Below, piece by piece: positions 1-10,893 of a stretch of DNA of 64,000 bases; the stretch's first letter is position 1, and each line of letters starts with the position of its first letter. The notes under the pieces were generated by a model that was given only the letters and a program-made list of their open reading frames with translations, did no database searches and was not told the DNA's origin. A program made the translations under genes and the position numbers. This DNA is from Dipteris shenzhenensis (lineage: Eukaryota; Polypodiophyta; Polypodiopsida; Gleicheniales): the NCBI GenBank assembly GCA_047967505.1, contig CM106540.1; one strand, given 5' to 3'.

Positions 1-1130
1 TGAAGAGGATTGTTATTTCGAGGGGGTGGTAGGTTGTGGACTGGTAGGCCGCGAGGTGCCCTTGAGATTGGACGACTGAGGCTTGGCTGTAGGTCTGCAT
101 CCAATTGATGTCTGCATGCAGACTTGCAGGAGTGCAAACCCATGGCGTGAGTTCCTTGGGCTTTGTGAGTTGCATCACTTCATCGTCCGTAGGATAATTA
201 AGGGACTCGATGATGATGATGTAGCACCGGGCTTGAAAATTGAGAAGGATGGGATGGGCGGATAGTGTTTGGAGATCAAAGGGGCAGAGAAGAGATAGAG
301 AAGTGGGTTGAAGATCAAGGGAGAAGCATGGCATGGCTAAGATGGGGTGGTAGTGGTCGGGGTTACAGCAGTGAATAATAGTCTGGAGGGTGTAGTGAGG
401 TCTAGGTGGAAGATGAGATTTTGTGCGCAGAGTGCATTTGGAGGGTTTGGGGGATGGTGCGTGGTGCAAGTGTGTATGTGGCTAATTGTGTGGAGACCTC
501 CTTGTACATCCGGAACTCCGGTTGCTCGCGGTCTTCCAATCCTGACTCCTTTGATTGGGTGGTGGTGCGCTCGCATTCGTTTTCTTCTTGGAGGGAGACC
601 GTTAGGTTCCTCTCTTATGCCAAGAGATCCTGTAAAGATTGGATCTATTGTTCGTGGGACTCCTGTGATCAGGTGTACCACTCCTCTACTTGTGCCTGTT
701 GTTCCAGCATTGTGTGTAGGTCCATGAGCATCTAGACCAGGGATTCACTAGTGGCGAGGTAGTCCTTGAGCCTTGTAAGAGTGAGCTTGAGCTCTTCAAT
801 TTTGGCCCGGTATTCTTCAGCTCTATGTATTGCGACATGGCCTATTGCTTGGCTGTGACCATTGTCGATTGGCTTTCATGCGCAGAGAGCTAGGCTTGGA
901 TGAGACTGGTGGAGAGTTGTGAGGCTTGTGCCTGCCTCCTCTGTAAAATCATGCGGGCGACCTATGGGAGTTGTGCCATGGCTTCAAAGAGGTTTAGCTC
1001 CATCAGGTCCACGCATGACAACTACTCTACTGTCATGTGGCTATAGCCACATGATGCCTTATACTGGGGCATGCTGCAAATTTGTAAGGCCTCCGCTAGG
1101 CCTTCCCATGGAGTGCAAGAGGTGCCAGTG
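1..1130 (-). pseudogene. coiled-coil region of a decayed retroelement-like ORF
   Basis: Read on the minus strand, about 850-330 gives a broken frame rich in E, K, L and Q, with segments such as RAEEYRAKIEELKLTL and heptad-like spacing. This suggests a coiled coil. It continues the direction of the ORF at 1,452-2,456, and several stops and frameshifts interrupt it. A Gag-like or structural protein of a retroelement is possible, but I do not recognise the family. It probably continues beyond the left edge. Confidence 0.35.
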
Positions 1131-1451
1131 GTGAAGGATGTTGTCTCCTAAGGGGTGGTGGAGATTGAGATGTAGGGCACAGCGGGGGTGGTCGACGTAG
1201 CTCCAACTTTTGTATGGAGGCCAATTTCGAATGTCTCATTGCCTTGGAGGTCTTCAATAAGAATGGGCTCCCCTTGAAGCCATTTGCCCTTACTTTGAGG
1301 ATCCACCCGCTAGAGGCGCAGTTGTTGGTGCATGAATTCATGCAACTGGCATTGGTCGAGCAGTTGACTTGTGTCCGGTTACACATGAATTACTGACACT
1401 GGGCGTTGTCCTTGCTCTCTTGGGCCTCACCTCCATTTCTTCTTGCTCGGT

Positions 1452-2456
1452 CTATATTAGGCCAATGGCGGATTTCTCTGCTAGGCTGAAGCTGACTGGT
1501 AGATGTTGACTCTTTAAGTAATAGAGGACCAAGATGTATAGCATGGGATTGCCGATAATGTCCCTGTGGGTGTCGAGATTGTCTTGCATTTGGTTGTAGA
1601 AGTAGTCAACCCAGTTTGTCTCTTGGAACTCCACAATGTGCAGTAGTATATTGGGCACAATGGACTAATGATGGTCCGTGTGCTTGACTTGAGTGAGCCA
1701 TTGCAAGGCTCTTGCTGGTCGCTCCACTTCGGGCTTGCAGATGGCTGTGAACTGGAGACGACCCTTGCATTTGTGGCAGTTGTAGTGACAAACCATTTTA
1801 AGGGCATCGAGCGTTTTCTTCTTCTTGGAGTATTTCTCCCTTACCACTAGCAGGTTGAAGACTACCTGCACCGTGTCCTGATTGATTTGGTAGTGGTGGG
1901 GGTTGCCTGCTGCATCTTGCAGGATGCCAACATTGGTGTTGTTGTTGTATGCCTTGAGGAATTTTGCCAGCAGTGTCATGTCTAGGTGGCATGGTAGATG
2001 GGCAGCTATTCTTCTCAAGCTTGCAAAGTTGAGCACCTTCACCACTGCTAGGTCTTGGAAAGCATATGTTGCTGTTGTATGGTAGTGGAGGGTGTAGTCG
2101 TGGTCCTCGTATGTGAAGCGCGAGTGTATCACGCAAGCATTTAGTTCTTCAAGCCATGCTTCTCCAAGTGGCAAGTGTGCTTGGGAGCGCATGACCTTGT
2201 ATTCACCTGTTGTTGGTGCCGGGGCATGCTTTCGTGACCTCGAGGGAGGTGTGCCTACCGTAGGAGGATCCTCTTGAGTGGCCTCCCTGGTGGAAGTCTC
2301 TTCACCTTGTAAGTCTTCCAAGGGTATCTTGGTCGGCATGCGGATCATGGTAGAGGGAGTGCTTTGGGAGTCCGATGGGCCAATGGCCTCTAGGATAGGG
2401 CGAGGGTGGAGTCCCAGGTCTGTTTTGAACTCGAAGAAGTCATGTTCAGTATCCAT
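1452..2456 (-). pseudogene. unidentified 263-codon ORF, probably from a retroelement
   Basis: An open frame runs from ATG at 2,456 to 1,665 and resumes in another frame to about 1,452 (ETNWVDYFYNQMQDNL, then FSLAEKSAI). The N-terminal third is acidic and rich in P, S and T; the rest looks globular, with short His- and Cys-containing segments. A TATATAAG motif lies about 180 bp upstream on the same strand, near 2,636. The neighbours are Ty3-type fragments on the same strand, so a Gag-like role is a guess. No domain was recognised. Confidence 0.4.
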
Positions 2457-2459
2457 CGA

Positions 2460-3840
2460 AAACAGGGATGGGAGTTAAGTGACGAGGGAGTCGGTGGATG
2501 AGGAAGAGCAAGAGGACATAAACTTGCTATTTAGATTGTAGTGGAAGGGGGCAGGAAATTGTCAAATTTTTGGGCAAATTTTGCACGAGTTCTGGGGCAA
2601 CTGCTATGACAACGACCTAGCAGGATAAGCCTGCTTATATAGATTTCATATCCCTGAGATCAGCAAGATACATGTATGGTGATGGTCGGTGTGGAAAATA
2701 GATGGCGACGGTCGATGTGGAAAATCGATGGCGACGATCGGCAGGATGTGGCCAAGATTGCGACCAACATGATATGAGATGAAGACAGGCGGCATGATCT
2801 AGAATGGTGATAAGCGGTGGTGTCTTTCTTTGGCGACAGCCATTGGGATGTTGGAATCACAACAATTGGTGGGATACTTTGTTGGTGACAATTGGCATGA
2901 TTTGTTGATGACAAATGCAATGATCAATGGGATGTTGGGATCACGATGGTCAGCAGGGTACTTCTTTGGTGATGGTCGGCTGGATACCATTATGGCGACA
3001 ACTGGTGGGATACTTCCTATGTAAAAGGAGTGAAAGAAAGAAGGAGTGGTGTGTGGGGGGGAAAAGGGTGAGTGAGCAGAGTGTACTTGTGCGGTGCAGA
3101 TGTGATAGTGAGGTCAGCGTGCATATTATGAACAAATGCCAAAATGGATTCTAATCATCTAGTGCTGACTGTGTGTGTGTGTGCAGTGTGTTTGGTAGGG
3201 ACTACTAGTTTGCAGGTGTGTCGGGTGAGATGCCTATCATACTGACTCACCTAGACCTACGCGATGATGATGATGAATGCAGTGAAGGTGCACATTTGTG
3301 TCAGACTTCATTGTTGCTGCGTGGTCCATCTTCTTGGGAGAAGCGAGCTTTCGTGAGTCTGCCCGTGGAGCCGACCCTTGCTTTCATGAGTAGGATGGTA
3401 CCATTGGACGGGGTATGTTTGCCATCATCTTTGAGTGTTCATCCCCAGAGGGAGATTCTTTTGTAACTCTTCGTGGTGGGGAATTCGGTTTCTGTGGAGT
3501 TCCTCGATTGGTTGTGGCAATACTTGTGTTGAGTCAAACCATCTATGGAAAAAGTGTGTATTCGGTACCTTGGTGTTGGCATACTTCGTTTGGTTCGTTG
3601 GCAGGTTCTTGTGGTGCTGCCTTCAATGCCTTCAGGGTTGTACTGCCGACTTCTAGACCCAAGCGACTTTCTTGCCTTGGCCGAACTATTGATGGTATGT
3701 GGTGATGGATGAGGCAGGGATGCGATGCGGCTTTCTTCTTGTAACGGATGGGTTCAAAGGAGGCTTTCTTGGGGCAATTGGAGCTGTCATTGCTGCTTTA
3801 ATGCTCTCTAGAAGTCGGTTCTGATTAAAGTGACGTTGGG
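2460..3840. repeat. non-coding stretch with diffuse GGCGACNATNGG repeats
   Basis: Between about 2,670 and 3,020 the plus strand repeats an imperfect motif of the type (G)GCGAC-N-ATNGG-GATG (for example GATGGCGACGGTCGATG, then GATGGCGACGATCGG). Spacing is irregular. The rest, to 3,840, contains no gene I can support. It could hold LTR sequence of the flanking elements, but I could not define LTR ends. Confidence 0.35.
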
Positions 3841-3856
3841 CACAAAGGATAACATC

Positions 3857-4503
3857 TTATACTTGCAACTCTCGAATTTCTTGGGTGGAGTATGGTGGCG
3901 TCGGTCGATCGGGCAATGGCATTGGTTTACCACCACTGCGGTGAGCTTTCTTCCCTTTTCGAGTTGGGACCTTAAGTGGGGTGCTAGTGGAGGCTGGGGC
4001 TTCTAGTTGGCCGTGCTGTGTAGCTTCCTTATCATGGATCAGCAAGGTCAGAGCTGAAGAGGGGGGGCTTGGTCCACATAGTGAAACTATCGCCATTTGG
4101 CCACCATTAGTGAGCGAAGCAGTTCGGGTGTGCCAGTCGATTTGACAATTGATGGCATAGCACCAAGTTCTTCCTAGTATAATCTGTTCTTCGATTGCTT
4201 CTATAGGGAGAACATAAAATCGTATATCCATTGCTTGGCGAACAACCATTAGACTTAGATTTACATAACCCAAAGTTTGTAGGAGTTGGCCATTTATAGC
4301 TCTTATTGAAGCGACAGTGAGGGTTAGGGGTACCTGTAGCTTTTCCCATACCTCTCAGGAGAGGAAGTTGTGGCTCACTCCGGGGTCCACGAGTTCTTTG
4401 ATGCACACGCGCAGAACCTACAGTTGAACAAGAAACCTAGCTGGCTCTACTATTAGCTCATCCGTTAGTTGCACTTGGTCAATCGTTGCCTTAAGCAAGG
4501 TCA
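3857..4503 (-). pseudogene. retropepsin-like (aspartic protease) domain of a Ty3/gypsy-type element
   Basis: On the minus strand the frame from 4,503 shows ELVDPGVSHNFLS, a degenerate form of the D-S/T-G-A active-site loop. It is followed by a beta-rich segment ending in IILGRTWCY, the usual retropepsin C-terminal motif (ILG). A low-complexity Pro/Ser/Thr tail follows. Stop codons fall inside the domain and the active-site loop is altered, so it is inactive. It lies directly 3' of the integrase and in the same frame, which is not the usual gag-PR-RT-INT order. Confidence 0.65.
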
Positions 4504-4513
4504 TTTACCTACG

Positions 4514-5748
4514 CTATCCGAGCTTAGCATTATGAATTATGGCTTCCTTGAAGGCTTGGCACTTCATCCTAGCCACCTCGGCCTTGATTTCTTTTTCTCT
4601 ATGCACGGCTTGGAGTGTGGAGAGAGTGAGTGGTCCGTAGTATCTTTTTAGTTTGCTCCCGTTAAGGTAGCCATTCATTTCTACTCCATCAAGGGTGGCT
4701 ATTTGGCACGACCCTTGGGGAGTGATTTCAACTATGTGGTAAGGACCCATACCTCGGTACTTAAGCTTGCACTTAGTGTTACGAACGTTGTATAGGAGCA
4801 CCAAATCTCCTTCTGCCATGTCCTTGTTCTTGAGGTTGCAGTCGAGAACCACTTTTTACATCGGGCCTTTTCTACCCGGAGAGAGTAGGCTGCATGCAAC
4901 CTTGTCTCTTTTAACTTTTCGAGGTCAAATAGCCATTCAGCTACTGCATTTCAACGAGTCTTTCTTTCATGGCAAGATGGAGGCTAGGTACTACATACTC
5001 CATTGGTATCACTGCCTCCACCTCAAAGGCTAACCTAAAGGGGGTACAATGTGTTGCCACTTTGTAGGAGGTCCTGTAGGCCCATAACGTTGCTATGAGC
5101 TTATGCTCCTAGTCAGTACGACTGGCTTCTATCGAACATGTGATGATCTTATAGCATGTTTTGTTGGAGCTCTCGGGCAAGCCATTTGTTCTAGGGTAGT
5201 ATGGCGTTGACTTCCTATGAATGATCATAAATTCACTTGTTAGGATTGCTATCATTTCGTTGAGGAAGTGAGTTCCTCAGTCGTTGACTAAGTCCAACGG
5301 ACATCCAAACCGCGTAATGGCTTGTTCATAAAAGAATTTAGTGGTGGATCTCCCATATGCCTTCACCATGGCTGTTCCTTCTACCCACTTGGTGAAGTAG
5401 TTGGTGGCCAGGATGATGTATCGGGCCTCGGTCCCCTTAGCTACTGGGCTTATGGGACCAATGAAATCGATGCCCCATTTTTTGAAGGGTTGGTCAGCCA
5501 AGATTTTGATCAAGGGCATCATGTCTGCCTTGTGTGGGATTTGGATATGCTGGCAGGGGGTCACATCATTTGATGAATTTGGCCACGTCTCTGAAGAGTG
5601 TTGGCCACCAGAGACTAGCTTGTAGCACTTTACATGCTATAACATTAGCAGCAAAATGACCTCCTATGATTCCTGAGTGGGCTTCTTCGAGCACCTCGAT
5701 GTATTCGTGTTCGCACATGCATCTTCGCAATATGCCATCCTTGCCCAT
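4514..5748 (-). pseudogene. Ty3/gypsy integrase remnant
   Basis: The order on the minus strand is: an H2C2-type region (EEAHSGIIGGHF; the two Cys fall at a frameshift near 5,565), then a DDE core with WGIDFIGPI, ILATNYFTKWVEG, and a second Asp in LVND immediately followed by a TGA. Farther on come YYPRTNG and a Glu, and a C-terminal segment with VLLYNVRN, KYRGMGPYHI and LNGSKLKRYY. All three catalytic acidic residues can be traced, but stops and frameshifts make it a pseudogene. It was one polyprotein with the RT and RNase H upstream. Confidence 0.85.
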
Positions 5749-5825
5749 GTAGTATAGTTGGCCTGCTACAGGTGATATGGTGCTGCATCCTTAATGAGTT
5801 TACGGGCTCTATCCTTCTTAAGGAC

Positions 5826-6577
5826 CTAGCCTAGAGGTAGTCTATTGGCTAAGTAGTGGCCAATTTCGGTGGCCCATTCAGGAATGATGTTGAAGAAGAA
5901 GAGAGAAGCATCAGGGAGATCATCTTCTACTCCCATTGGAGCCTCATCATTTAGGATCCTCAATAGGTGCTTGGTGAGAAGGTGGGTTTTTCCCTTATGC
6001 ACAGTGACTGTGAAGTCAAATTCTAGTAGGATCAGCATCCACCTAGTGATGTGTCCCGTCATGCAGGGTTTGTTGACCAAGTATAGCAATACTTGATGGT
6101 CCACAAAGAAGACAAACTTGTTATAGCTAACAAGTAGTGTCTGAACTTCTTTACTGCATAGACCATAGTGAGACCTTCCCTCTCAATGGTAGTGTAGTTA
6201 ACCTCAACCTCGTTTAATTGGTGGCTCCCAAAGTATATCGGGTAATCTAAATTATGCTCCCCAAGTTGGGCTAACACACATCCGATGGCAAAGTTAAAGG
6301 CATCAATATGGACATGGAATATTAAATTCCAGTCAGGTGACCTCAACACTAGTGCAGTGGCTAGAGCTAGTTTGAGGGTTTCAAAGGATGTTTGGCATTC
6401 TTTGGTCCACTCAAAGGATACTAGTAGCTTGTATAATGGGTGGGCTATGTTCGCATAGAACAAGATGAATCTATGGTAATAGCCTATGTGGCCACAATCA
6501 TTGGACTCCCTTGGCATTGGTGGGGGGCGGTAACTCCAAAATGAGTTTAATTTTATTGTGGTCCATAGAGATTCCAT
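5826..6577 (-). pseudogene. Ty3/gypsy RNase H domain remnant
   Basis: The frames contain the RT connection (GYYHRFI, FEWTKECQTSFETLK) and an RNase H-like fold with FHVHIDAFNFAIGCVLAQ (catalytic Asp) and EVNYTTIEREGLTMVYAVKKFRHYL (catalytic Glu). The next segment has HITRWMLILLEFDF and HKGKTH. The domain is broken between two frames near 6,060-6,100. It is typical of Ty3/gypsy pol. Confidence 0.85.
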
Positions 6578-7676
6578 TCTGAGACACTATGTGGCCCAGG
6601 ATGACACCATGTTTGACCCAAAATTGGCACTTAAGGGGGTTGAGGGATATGCAGTATAAGCGGCACTTCTCGAGGATGAGCCTGAGATACTTCAGGTGGT
6701 CATCCCATTTCGAGTTTACGCAGATGTCATCCAAGAAGACTTCCACAAAGTCCCTCAGATTTTCCTTGAATACCGTAATCATCATCCATTGGAAGGTAGT
6801 AGGGGAATTGGTTAATCCAAAAATGTTAAATCAGGAACACTCAAATATGAAGGTATTTTATGTCACTGGATTACAGCTCTAGTTTCTACATGAACAACTC
6901 TTTGGAAAATAGTCATTATACTCAATGCTGTACTTCCAGGTTCTATCGGCTTTGTTGTGAAATGGCCCCCTGGCTACATATACACCCCATTCGGTTGTGA
7001 AGGCGGTCTTATGTTGATCTTGTGGGGCAATCGACACTTGGTTGTAACCTGAAAATCCATCTAGGAAGCTATATGCTTCCTTTTCAGCTACCCTTTCTAG
7101 AACATGTTTCGTGAATAGCAAGGGGTAGTGGTCACATCTCGTGGTAGCATAAACCTTTTTCAAATCCACGCATACTCTAATTTTCTAATTTTTCCTTTTT
7201 TCTTTAGGACTATCACAATGGGTGATACCGAGTCTGTATGCTCAATCTCATAGATGAATCTTGCATCTATGAGTTCTAGATTTCTTCCCTCACTATGCGT
7301 ATTTAGGATTCATAGGGTAGGGGCATTGCCATACTGGCCCGGCATCATCCATCATGGGGATTGTGTGCTGCACTACTACAACTAGCACCCCTTTTATGTC
7401 CATGTACTTCCAGACCATGTAGTCCTTCTATTCCCATAGGAGAGCTATTAAAGCATTCTCCTCATTAGGGGTGAGGTCATCGATGAGAAATACGGGTTGT
7501 GGGTCCTGCCCTTCCGAGGCTAGGTTTACCTCTTTGATCAAGGCTGGCCCATCATACCCTTGAGAAGAACCATCCTCCCGAGATCTTTTGGCATGTTGGT
7601 ATAAGATCTTACGATCCTGAATAGTACAGGCCTTGTAGTTGGGTTGGTACCTACAGTAGGTCCTCTTTATCCTCAA
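6498..7676 (-). pseudogene. Ty3/gypsy reverse transcriptase remnant
   Basis: The minus-strand frames give MNPKYA upstream, then DHYPLLFTKHVLERVAEKE, AYSFLDGFSGYNQVSIAP (catalytic Asp in FLDG), and the VEVFLDD box (the Y/F-x-DD motif). KCQFWVKHGVILGHIVSQNG follows. Several frameshifts and stops lie between 7,170 and 6,785. The 5' part, to 7,676, shows the spacer usual between protease and RT. Confidence 0.87.
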
Positions 7677-7818
7677 TCTCTTCCTCTTTTTCTATCGAAG
7701 CAATGGTATTTTTGGCCTTAGCCTTGCCTTTGGATATAGGGGATTTGGGACCTAAAGGGGGCTCTTCCATTGTACTTATAGAGCCGAAAGGGGTGGTTAC
7801 CCTACTTACATTGTTTCG

Positions 7819-8031
7819 CTAGTTGGAGGAGAACTCATGAGCAGTCATGGCACCTACGTAGGACAGCCAATGAAGATCTGATTTTACCCTCACGGTTCCC
7901 TTGCTTACCTCTTGGGGTTTGAGCATGTTAAACATTCTTCGAGGAACCACCCGGGTCAGACCTTTGAGCTCTAGTGTGGTGATCTGAAACCCTACTCTTT
8001 CTGGGACATTTACATTGGCTAAGATGTGCAT
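7819..8031 (-). pseudogene. pre-RT segment of the Ty3/gypsy polyprotein
   Basis: A 70-codon frame (ILANVNVPERVGFQITTL and following) lies directly upstream of the RT frames on the same strand and is probably the pol spacer. The boundary at about 8,040 is abrupt, because a plus-strand LINE 3' end starts there. The gag and 5' LTR of this element are therefore missing. Confidence 0.35.
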
Positions 8032-8043
8032 CCAGTTCTGTGA

Positions 8044-8823
8044 GAAGGGGATACCTAGGGAGAGCTACATATGCACACTATGTGATTGACAGGAGGTTGA
8101 GTATGAGGAGCACTTCATGTTCAACTACCCAGTGTACTACAAGATTCACGGCCATGCTACCTGTGTCTCTTTAGGGATGGCTTCGAGTCCCTCTCTAGAC
8201 TTCTCTTATACCCAAATCAAAGCTGTCTGACTACCTACATTCATGAGATGGTTTGACATAGAGAGCACCTTCTCAGGATGAGGAGACAAGCCTCAAACAC
8301 ACAGCCCAATTCATCTCAGAGCATGATCATGGAGTTCTTCCAGTCAGACCATGGAGACCACCCTATGGATAACAAATGTAGCAAAGATCTAGAGCCAGAG
8401 GTTGGCAACACTAGATGGAGGAAGGATATGTATATAACATTAGGGGACCTCCCTTCCATGTTAGACCTGAAATTCGTCCCCGTAGGGGTCAAAGTGGCCC
8501 TTGTCCAGAGCAAAGTGAGCATCAGGTGACTTAGACAAATAGCACCTATGGATAGTAGCCAGTGCTCCATTACTGGTTACATCTTAGCATAACCTCTCCT
8601 ATACTTGAGTCTCCCATGACACCCTCATTGTACTTTACCTTGGTTGGATGATCAGGATCATGTTGGTAGCCCCCCATGAGGATGACACCTCATCATCAGA
8701 TGATATAACTATGTACTTACTAGAACTTAGCTTTCAGCATGGGTCCATTTAAAAGCTTCACCCTTTCTGCTCATTGTATCAGGTTTCTATCAATCTCATA
8801 GACCCATCAATCTTTCATAGATT

Positions 8824-8892
<69 letters not shown>
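8044..8892 (+). mobile_element. LINE-A 3' end (C-terminal zinc-finger part of ORF2 and 3' UTR)
   Basis: The sequence matches the 3' end of the larger LINE at 33,480-34,290: the TEEHF-type zinc region, YYGI/YYKI followed by GRFH/GHAT, an FF(Q)SD tail and the terminal sequence around CATAGACCCATC. It ends in a (TC)n microsatellite. The coding part is broken by stops. Confidence 0.6.
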
Positions 8893-8896
<4 letters not shown>

Positions 8897-8960
8897 TATC
8901 TATATCTATCTCTATCTCTATCTCTATCTCTTTCTCTCTATCTATCTATCTATCTCTACC
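8831..8960 (+). repeat. (TC)n then (TATC)n microsatellite
   Basis: About 30 TC units are followed by TATC and TCTATC repeats. It sits at the 3' end of a LINE-A copy, where the family normally carries a pyrimidine tail. Confidence 0.95.
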
Positions 8961-8999
8961 TCTCTTGCACGTTGGAACTTTCTAAGTCAAACAATGGCC

Positions 9000-10610
9000 A
9001 AGCCATGGATAGGGCTAAGACTTATTGAATGAGAACAGGACATATATAAAATTCAAAGAAAGAGAGAAACTTCTTCTCACAATTCCTTCACACAGTAAGT
9101 CCTTAGGTATAGGATAATGTGCTAAGCTATCACCTTGATATTATGGACCGTGGTTATTTCCAAAGAGAATAGGCAAGATTGCCTATCAATCAAAATTACC
9201 ATAGGGTTGCAAGGTTTCATGCATCTTTGTTAAAGTAGTTTTTGCAACCAACCGATTTGTTAATTGATGGAATTGTTATATTACAAGAACTAGAGGAAAA
9301 TGTAGCAAGCAAACCAACAAGAATCCTAGACCAAGAAGAAATGAGTGTTCAAAACCACAAGATATCTACAGTGTTGATTGCTTGGCATGGTCTTCCTCTA
9401 TCTGAGGCCACTTGGGGATCCATTTACCAGATACAAAGAGTATTCCCAAATTTCATTGTTGAGGATAGTTATTCCGGAAGAGGGAAAGAATATTATATTC
9501 CAATTGAAATCTAGCATGAGAAAGTCCTTGATGGTAATGTATAAAAACATAAATAGTTGATTGTTGTGTTGTGTTGAAAATGGTTTGGTCAAAGATTTAG
9601 CTGTCAAGGTCAATCTTTAATGACCAAGTTCTTGATGACTAAAAGGCTCTTAGAATCTCCAGGCACATTAAAGTTGGCTAATTGTTAACCATCACACGTG
9701 GGGATGAATGCGTAGGGGCAAGATGTGGTTATAAATTAATTAAAAGAACCAGAGGGGAAATTGTTTAATAAAATTATTGGGGGGAGGATTATGACCTAAC
9801 AAGTAGCTAGGAATAGAAGGGAGCCTTCTAGGAATTCGGGGAGTACTCTACACACTGCAAAAAATGTGAGAGATTGATGATTAATACAACAAGCACCCAA
9901 GCAAGGACTCTGTGACTTGTGTGTGTAAATGTTGGGCTAGGTGGGAAATCCAATCTCAAAGGTCTATGATGATTGTAGTTGCTAGGAAACTTGATTTACA
10001 TTGATGCATCCTTCCAGGTAGTCACATACCTCCACAAGTTAGGGACTGCAAAACCACAACATAAGGACGATGCAAGCTCCCTTGGTTGGCCTTGACCTCG
10101 TAAGGCACTAGCAATAGAGGGAGGTCGAAGGAATTGGTACGCGCAGACATGCAGATGGTTTGCAAATTTGGCATACCATGCAAACAAAATTCCATTGCTT
10201 TAATATAGCCTTGAGGCCACATCCATTCCACTCACCTATCACGAGGTGAACCAGGTCATCAGAAGGATCTCTTGCAACTCCACATGTAACAGATCTAGAT
10301 AGCACCCCACGAGTTGTAAATAAAACTTAATTTCTACAAAGATCACCATTGGCCTACACATCTCAAAGGAGGGTTTTATCGACCCCGTTGTCTATACTTA
10401 GATCCATACGTTTGGGTAGTTCTAAGTGTCCTCTCACCAATTACATGCTGCGATGATGATAGGACAAGCAGAGGGAATCCACATGAAGGATGGATGTGCA
10501 CTTTGGGTGACACGCAAGAGGTTCAATGAAAAAGCCCTTTTCATTCAAATGTACTCTTCACTATGATATGTGGATGACACCACTGTCTATTCCTAAGCCA
10601 ATTTGGACCA
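9000..10610 (+). mobile_element. 3' end of a chromodomain Ty3/gypsy element joined to LINE-like DNA (block B copy 1)
   Basis: The segment 9,242-9,514 encodes a chromodomain-like tail of a chromoviral integrase: KPTRILDQEE, then VLIAWHGLPLSEATWGSIYQ and FPNFIVED. A purine-rich tract at about 9,779-9,789 may be the polypurine tract before an LTR. From about 10,070 the DNA changes to a LINE-like fragment. The whole block is repeated at 14,200-15,903. Confidence 0.6.
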
Positions 10611-10893
10611 CTTCTAGATTTCCTGGTCCCTTCCAATGAGTTTCATGATGTTGTCATGTATGACCCATGGACGAGATGTACTCCACACAACATTATGTTA
10701 GCAAACTGTAATGAGATCCCTCCACTCAGATGCCTCTTTCCATATCATTATCTATCGAGATCACGTCAAGTGGGCTAGATGGACAAATGCAAGGCGACAA
10801 AGATTACCATGGTTAGCTCTCTAATGATATATGGAGCTTGTAGCCGAGGGATGAATAGAGCTTGTACGCATGAGTCTCTAGATGGTTTCACTG

